Shown here one piece after another: positions 27,801 through 39,800 of a stretch of 64,000 nucleotides of DNA; the first letter of the stretch is position 1, and every line of letters begins with the position of its first letter. Position numbers and translations under genes: made by a program. The stretch is from Tridacna crocea (taxonomy: Eukaryota > Mollusca > Bivalvia > Cardiida > Cardiidae), in the NCBI GenBank assembly GCA_943736015.1, contig OX031062.1:25889462-25953461 (forward strand). Reading direction: 5' to 3'. A model generated the notes under the pieces. That model had not been told where the DNA came from and made no database searches. It was given only the letters and a program-made list of their open reading frames with translations.

Positions 27801-30800
27801 TTTTTGATTCACTGACACATAACCCATTTTTAAACTCATTTAAGGTATCACCAAGACAAATATTATGAACAAATTTCAGGAGTATCAGACTGAAAATGTG
27901 TCCTTCAGAGCATAAACAAGGTTTTTATAACATATGACCTATTGACCAAGTTTTTGACCCAACATAACCCATTTTCAAATCCATCCAAGATATTATCAAG
28001 GCAAACATTCTGACCAATTTTCAAGAGTGTTGGACTGAAAATGTGGTAAAAAGTTGACAACGGACACAGCACTATCTAAACAGCTAAATCTGAGCACTTC
28101 ATGCTCAGGTGAGCTAAAAAAAAAAAAAAAGAGCAGAATTTAGGCAAAATAATGATCCGAATCCTGCATCATATTAACATGCAGTCTGATCTTATCTACA
28201 CTTCCACTGATAGCAGCTTAACTTGTTCTCAGCCTTCAAAACCCACCAGGCAGACCTTTCACTTTTTCATTCCAAATGAACTAAACTTTACTGGACTTGT
28301 GACAATAACTCTTTACCATACAATCCCGATTTTTAACGACCCCCAAGGAAGTAGCCTTTTGAAAACATTGTGGGAAAAGGAGAAAATGCTGGTAACCAGC
28401 ATTTTCTCCTTTTCCCACAATGTTTTCTGCCCTTTCCAAAAAAATTTTCAATTTTTCAGCCATATATTATCTTGTCATCTGCAAATGCTTTCAATTTGGA
28501 CAAGTCTACAATTTTGTCATTTGGTAATGAGTTAATTTGATTGAAACAACAGTGGCACAATTATGAGTAGACTAACCTTAAACTCATCTATATTGGAAAT
28601 ATTCACAGAAAACATGTTACATTAGGCTCAAACTTATGGAATCAGCAAGTAAAAGGCTTGAAAACATTGCGGAAAAAGGAGAAAACCTTAGTTATCAATA
28701 AAATCTCCTTTTTCCACAATGTTTTCAATAGCCTTTTTCCTTGGCATGTTTAAAACAACAGATTGTTTGGTAAAGTCTTTAAACAGCTCCACAACTTTTG
28801 TTTGTTGACCATAAATTATTCAAGGATGCAAAGGTTTCAGGATCTATTATCTGCATGCACATGGATGCTCACAAGAGAAATCAAAACTGTTTCAATAATT
28901 TATTCTAAAGTTATATCCCTTCAAACTGTTTCTTCCAATTTTCAAACCGTCGTCTCCAGATGACTTTTCTTTGTTTGAAAGGACTACTTTTGCAAACACT
29001 ACGGTCAAGGTGCAATTTGCGTGTGTGTTTACATTATGCATTAAACCTACACAACACAAAATTTTAGACTGGTCCAAATTGAAAGCATTAGCAAATGACA
29101 ATTTAGTGTGGTACAAAAAATTTGATGTTATAAAAGTAGAATGCAGGGCCGAAAAAGCTGGTAACCTGTAATTTCTCCTTATCCCACCATATTTTCAAAA
29201 GCTGTTTTGGTCAATGTTTGTAAAACTCCTGATTGTGTGGTAAAAAGTTAACCCTATTACAAACAATCCCTGGGATAGAAGACTTTTGAAAACAATGTGG
29301 GAAAAGGAGAAAATGCTGGTAACCAGCATTTTCTCCTTTTTCCACAGTGTTTTCTACCCTGCTGGAAACAAATTTCAAATATTTAGTTGCTTTTATTCTG
29401 TCGTCTGCAAATGGTTTTGCTTTGGACAAACCTGAAATTTTGTCGTTTGGTAAAGGGTTAAAACAATAAAATCATAGCGCCTGTTGCTTTCCCATTACAG
29501 TATGGATAATTGCAAAGTTATCTGATTTAAATTTATTTCAGGATTATAATGTGTTAATTCACAATAAAATACCACATGCAAGTAATGGGGATCTTGCAGC
29601 AGACATACCAAGTTCAATTTTAAAATACTGTGTACCGCTACATATATACCAATTACAAGATAAACGATACACATTAAAAACCACACATATAATTAATTAT
29701 AAAGACCTCACAGTCATGCCAGCTGACATTTTCACATTATTGTCATGTGATTGTAATGTGCAACTGACTCGCATCACATCAAGGGACCAGTTTCTGGTCT
29801 CTCCACAATAACACTTTACTAAACAACCAAATTGTTTTTACCAATACTGTAGAAGATTATTTTGTAAAACATTGTGAGAAAGAGAGAAATGTAGCCCTTT
29901 GCTCATTTTCTTGTTTTTCCTACAATCTTTTCTACCATACAAAAGATAAATTTCAGCTTTTGAACATTACTTAATTTTTCTTCTGCAAACACTCAAGTTT
30001 GGACAGGTTTACCTGAAAACCAAAATATTCTCCTTTTCCCATGATGTTTTCTACCCTTCTGCAGACATTATCCAAATGTTTTTATCAAAATCTTTACAAG
30101 ACAACAGGTTTTTAGATCAACCCAAGACAAAAGTATGTGCCGACAGCAAATCAAACATAGCTCGATTAATACAATCAGTATCTCCAAGGATGGGAAACAA
30201 TGTGAGAAAAAGAGAAAATGCTGGTTACTAACATTTTCTCCTTTTCCCACAATGTTTTCAATAGGCTTTCAGGTTCATCAAAACTTGGGATTGTTTTTTA
30301 TAGGGTTAATCCTTTGTCTGCAAATGCTCACAATTTGGATGTTTTTCAAAAAAAAAAATTCTCTGGTAAAGACCTTTACCACACAATCCCAACTTTTAAC
30401 GACACTGAGAAAGAAGCCTTTTAAAAACATTGCAGGAAAAGGAGAAAATGCTTGTAACCAGCATTTTCTCCTTTTCCCACAATGTATTGTACGCTTCCAA
30501 CATCTTCGCAAGCCAAGATTGACGATTCACTATGTAAACCTACCCTTGGCTGATCGAGCTTGATTTTTACATTCACCTGATATGCTTTTTCATTGGATGC
30601 AGCCAGCTCTAGCTGTAACGAATGAAATCACTCGTAGCATTTCATCTTTGATGAAAATAGAACAAGGTCTCTACCTTTCGAATACATGGTAACCCACATG
30701 GATGTCTGCTTATCGCTTCATGTGTATTGGTAAGCTACGATTATTTCATTTGCTTTTGGAAATATGATGTAAAGGGGGGTAATAACCAACATCCAATAGA

Positions 30801-33800
30801 GGGCGCATCGCAGGAATCTCAAAATCAGCCAAAGTAAAATCCACATAGTGATCGTAAACTTGGCTCGCGAAGATGCGCTTCCAAAGGCAAATTTCAATTT
30901 TTGAACTATACTTAGGTTGTCTTCTGCAAATGCTTTTAATTTGAAATGGTCTACAATTTTGTCATTTGGTGAAGGGTTAACCAGAGGGCTAGGTATGAAT
31001 TTTATAAAAATTCGCAGACAACCAATCCAATTTGTCTTACATGCATCCTTCTCTTGTAAAGGGATGAAAATTTCATGGGGAAAATGCTGGATACCAATGT
31101 TTTCTCTTCTTCTACACTGCTTACAGAAGCCTTTCTTGGCGCATCATACAAACATGGAATCTCTCAGTAAAGTGTAAATTGATGGAACAGCTTTTTACAC
31201 TGCTTTTAACACTATTTTGATAATATCATGGTGACAGCTCAAATATTAATGAATTCCCGGAGTTTCACCCATTAGGGTCTGAATTATCTTGCCAAAGGTC
31301 TTTCCTAGGAAAATTCCTGTAGATCCTGTGAGGCTCATACCTGGGGTATGGTCATAGGTGTAAGTCCTAAACTTTATCACTGAGCCATGTAGGACCTTGA
31401 TAAAAGGTAAATGCAAACTTTTCACAGCAGTCACAAAAGCTTGCATAGATTAATGCTGTAACTAGGTCATACATGACATCCTGATGTTTTTACCAACAAT
31501 TTATTGATGTACACATCAATATCCATAGAATGTAATAATTAATGCACAGCTCGCCCCCTATTAAGTTATGAATTGTTCACCATAGAATATCATAATTCTA
31601 GCAATAGCTGTATGTTTTATAAAAGGTTAGAAAGTCAAAAAGCATACAAAAATCACGAATTGCTATCATAGATGTGACCTATGCAAATTCAAAGCTTTTC
31701 ACTATTCGCCTCCAGGTTTCAGTGCTAGATGACAAAGAATTTCCTGCAGCAATAGCAAAGCATGAAGTATGACTATTGCACATTTTGTTGCCTTACTGGT
31801 GGTTCAGATAGAATATTCTAACACCTAAAGGAAAGAATCTCCATATCAGAGCAGTCTAATCTTGAATTACAGGGTGTAGAATTTCCCCCTTATTCGTTTA
31901 TGGAGAGGAGCAGCTTATGCTCCAGTTATATACAACAGTATATATAACAACTTCATAAAGCCTTTAATTTTGTCACAGAGCTTAGTTCATCTATCCATAG
32001 ATTTCTGTTGTTCATCTACCAGTAGTGGTGGGCCCATGATCGACTATAGTCGAAAGTCAGTTGGTTTAGGCATCCGATTCCGATAATCGATTGAGAAATC
32101 CCAGAATCGATTGTAGTCGGTTGCTAAGCTGGCTTGGTGCCAAAACTTGAATTCTGGTTTTTAGCGCTTGGTTTTGTGACTATTATTAATCACAACCTTG
32201 GATTTTAAACATACTGAATAACAAACATGAAAATTGGCTGTAAAATGGGGAACAAATCTTTGTCCATGAATGTCTTGACAAAAGTTGACGACTCGGCAAG
32301 CTTTCCTGAGCCCGGGTTTTGACATTTGGAAATTTGAAATGGCCAGTCTTTGACGATGAAACATATCTGCCTAAATGTCAACCTGAGGCATGAAATTATC
32401 GTCTAGAACTAAATACAACCTAGCTTGCCTGCATCCGGTAGAAATATGGGTTAAACACGATCAGTATAGAATGCGAAGGACACCCAGATGATAATGAAGC
32501 TGGCGAGTCATTTATGACAGAGTAACGAAGGAGTTATTCCTATAATCTAGTGTAAAATGACAGCTTTTTAAGTTACTTGCAATTTAAACTGACTAAATGA
32601 TGTCAAATCATGTAGTAATACTCTTCCAGAAACTAATTGTCAAGAAAAATTAGATCGCCAAAAAAACGCGAAAACCCATGACACTACAATGAGCAGCGTG
32701 GCATCGTCTGATCAGAGAGACTTCAAACTATCTTCTTATCTTTGATAATGAATTTTAAAAGTGAATTTACACAAATTTCTGAATAAAGCAGTAAGTGGAA
32801 GTTAAAATTCTGTTCTTGAGTGGAAAAAATATTTCATGAAATGAAAATATAGTCGTCTGCAAAAGTTTGAACTATTAGGTATATGTCTGATTCTTTTTTA
32901 ACTCGTTTTGAAATTATAAGGAACAAAATACCGTATTGATTAAAGCAGAAAACTTAATTGCAATGTATGTAAACTGGTTAAAGTGCAGAATACAACATCT
33001 TTATGAATTTAATACATGAAGATTATCATGTTTACAATATTGTCACGGTGTTTTATGCAAAAAGACATTCTCAGCCAAATGAAGTCTAAACCGATTGTAC
33101 TATTGATAGCTAGTTGGTTTGCTCTTCCGATTACAAAGCGATAATCGACTGAGATTTTAAACCGATTGCCCAGCACTATAATCTACCAATATTGAGCACT
33201 TCTCATTTGGCTTTTTCAAATCATAAGAGTTGAGATAGTGTTCCACCGTGAAAAAAGAAATGACTAACACTAACAACACACATCTGAGAAGTACCTGATG
33301 AACCAAATTTGTTACCCTGGAACATACCTAAGTTATATACATGTATATGAATCTTGTGTGTCATGGCCTTACCATAACCACCTTGCTGCAGATGCCACAA
33401 ACATTGCAGTGAGAGGTAAGTGTTAGTATTAAAATGTTTCATCCTTTTGTTTTTGATAAAAACCAGTCTCATCTTCAGACTTCATTTGACTTTCTTTTAA
33501 TTTCCATAGCACTTATTGCCTGTCAAGTTTGGGAGAACACATTCAAACTACAGAAGGTGAGAGACCAATCACTGAACCCAAGAAAGCTGGATGAGAGTTT
33601 CCCCAACTGAAATATGTCTGTTTGAATTTGGGTGCTCAACACTCATAGTGTTACGTTACTGTAAAATATTAAACGGGCCACATTTCAAGTTCTGTATTCA
33701 GATACATGCTACTTGTGATTTGTCTCCCAGGAAGTAACCACTTATTGCACTTAGATAACTACACAACAAAACAATGCACTCTCAAGCTTTTCCAACAATA

Positions 33801-36800
33801 TTGTAAGTCCTACAAAAATCTAATTTTACCATTTACAGTCACCTATATTTTGTCTTCTGCAAAATTAATGCTTTCAGTTTGTTAATCTTTGGTAAAGATT
33901 CAAACCATAACACAACTTGGGTTCCTAAACTCATTACCAACCAACAATATTTTAGAATTGTGCAAGTTATGCATTTGCAGTTGACAAAACTGTCAGCCTC
34001 TAAACATCCCAGTCCAAGGAATTATCAAAATTAATACTTGTTTGATAATGGGTTCAGAAGATGGTTTTCAAGGTTATAGCTCACAGACTTACAGACTACA
34101 CTTAACCCTTTACCCCATAAGGCATTTCTATGGTATCTCTAATTGACCCTAAATAACAGCAAGGATGAAGCCGTTTCTCGTGACGAGCAATTTCACCTTT
34201 TGCCACAATGTTTTCCAAAGGCTCCTACAAGCAATGCATAGAAATGAGTATCTATGGAGTAAAGGGTTAAACTGTGCTGATCGCTGCAGAAGAGCTTGGA
34301 TGGTCATGGCATACTGTAAATATATATTTTTCTGGCCCTTGAAGAAAACAAAATGGAAGATTTAAATTTGCACATTTTCTTCCTTTCCTGCAAACTTTAA
34401 TGTATGTTCACTTTAGTCCCATGTTTAAGAATTTAACCCTTTACTCTATAGATACTCATTTCTACGCATTGCTTGTAGGTGCCTTCGGAAAACATTGTAG
34501 CAAAAGGTGAAATTGCTTGTGACAAGCAATTTCACCTTTTGCCACAATGTTTTCTATGCTATCAAAAGGTGTCATGTACACATGAGAAACAGCGTCATCC
34601 TTGCTGTTATTTAGGGTCAATTAGAGATACCATAAAAATGCCTAATAGGGTAAAGGGTTAAACTGTGCAGAGTGCTCCAGAAGAGCTTGGATGGTCATGG
34701 CATACTGTAAATACACATTTTTCTGGCCCCTGAAGAAAACAAAATGGAAAATTTAAATTTGCGCATTTTCTTCCTTTCCTGCAAACTTAAATGTATGTTC
34801 ACTTTAGTCCCATGTTTAAGTATTTAAAGTGGATGTGTGGTCAGACAATTTCACATGAACAAAGGATACAGGAATTCATATCATGACACAAGTTTGGTGA
34901 CAAATTTTCTTGGTTTGTGTATATACTGATGATCAAGATCAGACTGTACAAACAATGCAGTCCCTCTCTCAAATATTTCTAAGATATCTGACCAAATCAG
35001 CCTTCAAACCGTACCATCCATTCATCTAGCAATATCAAAAGTTGCTTCAACTCTTAATTTATCGAATTTTTAGACTTGATCAATATGAATTGATGTGCAT
35101 TCAAAGAATTAAAATTGTATACATGTAGTTCAAATGGTGGGCCTCCTCTTCCAGACAATAGAAAACTTGCTAAAAGTGCATGTACTCTAAAGCACGAAGA
35201 ATACTTTGTGGGAAAAGAGAAAATACTGGAACTTAAGTATGTTTTCCCAGAGCTCCAGATAAGAGGGAGTGATGGTATTCTAAATCCATTACCTTTCTTC
35301 CAAACCCTATGTTGTGGGTACTCATTAGAATTGTCTCGATTAAATGAGAGCATTCTAATGAGTACCCACAAAATTATAGGGTTTAGTGGAGAATCACTAA
35401 TATTTTAAATTTTGAAATCAAAATCACTCCCTCTATCTGGAGCTCTATCTTCCTTTTCCCAAATTTTGTTCTCCATCCTATCCCTCAGAGTCATTAAGAC
35501 TTTTGATAGTGTGATAAAGGGTTAAACAGTAATGTGTCACTTCAGTAGGATTCTTTTGTCAAAATTACCTTTGAGTTGGTAATCTGAACTGTTTACTCAT
35601 ACTGATGAACACAGTGAAGTTCATATAGGCACTTGTCACATTTTTTGGAACCCCCAATTGGTAGATAACATCCTTTAATATATTTTTGATAATGCCCAGT
35701 CAGAGAGGAGCCCAAGACCAACTTAATCTTTGGACTTCATCATCTGTACAGTCCAAGCATGATCTGAACCATCCTCTGATACCCCGGGGTCTCCCTGTTT
35801 GCTACACTAAATCGACCCCTGGGACAATTGACTAATAAAACTTTGAATCAGCCGCCGAAAATCGTTACGAAACGTCATAGCGTACAGTCCACTCGCCCAT
35901 CACAAAATGATGATGGAACCAATGAAAAGCCAGCATTCGGCCAGTAAAGCGAGGGAAATTCAATTAATTGTCCCAGGGGTCGATGTAGCGTAGCAAATAG
36001 GGAGACCCCGGGGTATCCGAGGATGGATCTGAACTGTCTGCAATAACATTCAATGATATTCTAGGGCTTATAACCTTTATACAGTTAACATACTTGTCTC
36101 AGAGAACTGTCTACAAATAGCTGCTTAATGAATATATTACTCATACTTTACTTCCTATTTACCTTCACCCTTTCCCAAACGACAAAATTTTAGACTGGTC
36201 TAAATTGAAAGCACTTGCAGATGACAAAAAATTAATGTTACTCAAAAAGCAAGATTTGTTTCCAGCAGAGAAGAAAACATTGTGGGAAAAGGAAAAAATG
36301 CTGGTTACCAGCATTTTCTCCTTTTCCCACAATGTTTTCAAAAGGCTTCTCTCTCAGGACCGTAAAAGACAGGGATTGTTTGGTAAAGGGTTAACTACTG
36401 ACAGACAAAGTTTCATACCTGACCAAATTGAACGCATTTGCAATCATCCAATTCATTCAAGCTTGACTGATAGCTTTGTCTTTGAAATCACAAAAAAAAA
36501 AAATTATTGTAGAGAAAAGGACAAAACGGTGGTCTACACAATTTCTTTCTTCCTTCAATGTTTTCAAATGCCCTTTTCTCAGCTGTTAGTCCTGAGTTTT
36601 ATTTCATTTATAGGCCTTATGCATTTACTTTGAAAAAAAGAGGGTTACAAGATTACAAGTTAATTTGCAACAAAATGTCTACATGGATACTAGAGAATAC
36701 CATAGCCTTGCTTTTCCAACCATTTTCAAATAATGAAACAAAACCAGATCCGACTCCTGCTGTTGAGAAAGAAACAGAAAGATTGAGAAAGTTTGGAACA

Positions 36801-39800
36801 TGCATTATCAAGCTGTGCCAGACTATAATTCGATGGGTGAGAACAATACTGTTGTATGTGCCTATACAACGTATAGGCACTTACAACAGTATTACTCTAA
36901 CCTATTGATATGGCTTTTATGTGTTTAACAAAAATCTCTGTCAGCAATCAATATTTTATAATTTAGTCCAGTGTAAGAGCCCAATGAATCTCATGGCTGA
37001 TCCTATCAATTTTAGAAAGAACATATAAATTTAGACTTACCAAAGACTAAAGTGTATGAAACTAAGAACAGTAATGCAAATAAAATATCATTTTCAGAAA
37101 ATAAAATAAACAAAGCAAAAAGCAGTAATTTAATTGCTTCTTTATCAAAAATGCTTTTAAAAGCTGTTACTGAAGGGTATGTCTGGCTAAGTAAAGTATA
37201 ATCCTGAGTCTATGGCATTAAGTCAACGGAAATAATTGCGTAGAACCATGTCGAAAGAACAAGCAACCAATTTACCAACCAAATTACTTTTTGACCTGGC
37301 AACCAGAAATTTCTCCTTTTCCAACAATGTTTTCTTTCTTTCCTTCCTAAGGCAAATTTTAGTTTTCAAGTTAAATTATATTTTTCATCTGCAAATGCTT
37401 TCAATTTGGACCAACCTACATTTCTGTCTAAGTATAAAGAGCTAATGCAGACAAGTCTAACATGAAGTCTGGTAAAAGTTCATAAGTCTTTTTTGGTAAA
37501 AAAAGTTGGTAAGTCTAAAACTAGCCCCAGTTGTTTTTACAAAATTTTTTGACATGTCAAAATTCAGAACATTTGCAAACGACAAATAAAACGCAGTTCT
37601 GAAAATAGCATTTGTCTTCGAAAGAGTAGAAAACAATGTGGGGAAAGCAAAATTTGGGTTTCTTCTTTCCCATAATATTTCTAAAAGGGTCTTTTTAAGG
37701 ATCATCAAATCACCACATTGTTTGGTAAAGGGTTAGTAAATCAATTCTGCAGACATGACACCAGGCTTCTCCAGATTCCATGGACACTGATTACATTTGA
37801 GAATTACCAAGATTACATTTCACACAACACAGCTCTCTCAGTTTGTATTGACACAATTCTTGTTTTGGTGTACAATTGAGAGTGGTCTCCAACTTTAAGC
37901 AATCTTTATACAGCTAAAGGATTGTCTATGTTGGAAATTTAACCCTTTACCACACAATGACGACTATAAACAACCCTGAGGAAGAAGCGTTTTGAAAACA
38001 TTGTGGAAAAAGGAGAAAATCTGGTAACCGGCATTTTCTCCTATTCCCACAAAGTTTTCTACCCTATCAAAGCAAATTTGCATCATTTGAGCCAATTTGA
38101 AATTTTCGTCTGCAAATACTTTGAATTTGGTTAGGTCTAAAATTTTGCTGTGTGGTATCTTTTGTTTTCCAGTTTAATTAACTTTAAAATCAACTTGTCT
38201 GTGAGCAACTTATTCTTGCACCGACCATACACTTAACAGATTGTCATCTTCACAATGACTTCCAAACTTTTAACAGGTATAATTTACATTCAAATGCATT
38301 TTAACACCAGCTTTGTTTACCTTTTTTTGCCATACTTGACCTTTAACTCTTTACCACACATTCATGAGTTCTAACAATGCAAAAAAGAGGGAGCTTTTTC
38401 AATAAACTGCAAGCGATAGTTGAGCTCTAATAATTTGATTTCAAAGTCAGACCTCACAAAATGAGGTCCACTTTTAGTGGATATGCATTCAATCAAGGGA
38501 TCTATTACTTTAAGATCCATTCTAGTCAAACAGAAGCCCTGGAAATTTTAACCCTTAACTCTTTCCCAAACAAGCCCTGGTTTTTACGTGTCTGCAGTAA
38601 AAGTCTTTTGAAAACAGTGTGGGAAAAGGAGAAATTGCTTGTAACGAGCAATTTCTCCTTTTCCCACAGTGTTTTCTACCCTTTTTGAGAACTTTCCGCC
38701 ATTTTCTCCAAATCTTAAATTGTCGTCTGCAAACTCTTTTAGTTTGGAAGAGTCCAAAATTTGTTGTTTAGGAAAGAGTTAACTGACACTACCAAATGAC
38801 AAAATTTTAGACTGGTCTCAATTCAAAGCATTTGCAGACGATAAAAGTGACTAAAAATTTGTAATTCTATTTGGGAAGGGTCGAAAACATTGTGGGAAAA
38901 GGAGAAAATGCTGGTTACCAGCATTTTCTCCTTTTTCTACAATGTTTTCAAAAGGTTTCTTTCTCAGGGTCATTAAAAGTCAGGATCGTGTGATAAAGGT
39001 TTAATGTGCTGAATTAATACAAGTCATTTCTAAATAGGAAAAACATCTGAAATATTGCTGTACCAAGGTTTCTTTGTCAGAATAATGGACTGTGTAGATC
39101 CAAGGTCTCACTGCACATTCTGTGCGGTCTGATTTTGATCTGCACTGTCCACAGAAAGAAGTTAAGTCGGTTCCATTGTTTTAAGGGTTAACAATGGATC
39201 CCTTTCACCTGGTTCCAAAAGGTTTATTCTATAACCATTATGGTAGTTCAAAGATTATGTAACTGATGACTCAATGATAAAAACTATCCACTTTAAACCT
39301 TTGAGCAGATTTATTCCATGGTGTTGTAGTGGACAACAATGGAGCAAAACACTATACTGTGACAAAATAAGGAAAATCTTACAACAGGACAAAGTTTACA
39401 TTCCTCTTTTAACTTTATATTCATCTATTATTGAAAACATGCACAGCAGTCAAATCAAACTTGGCTCAAACAACACAAATTATCTTCAAAATAGTACAAC
39501 TCATCCTAGGGTAATGGAAAAAAAAAACTGGTTTCCACAATTTTCTCCTTTTCCCATTATGTTTACTAAAGCCTTGCTCAAGAACATTATGCTACAGGAT
39601 TGTGCAGTAAAAAGTTTAGGATCATCAATAATGGTAAAGCTTTGACTGAAATTATCAGGAATCAGTTCTGAACATTCAATATTTTGATTATCAAGTTTCA
39701 GTATTTTGATTACCGGTATCAAGTTTCAGCTACAGTTTCACAGACTGGTAACAAGTCTTATTCAGCAATAAATCTGTTGCTTAAGCTACCCATTATTCAA

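Noticed and set aside
35054-35408. Overlapping frames of 105 and 97 codons on opposite strands
   Set aside because: Both arise from the palindromic 198-bp insert in a MITE.
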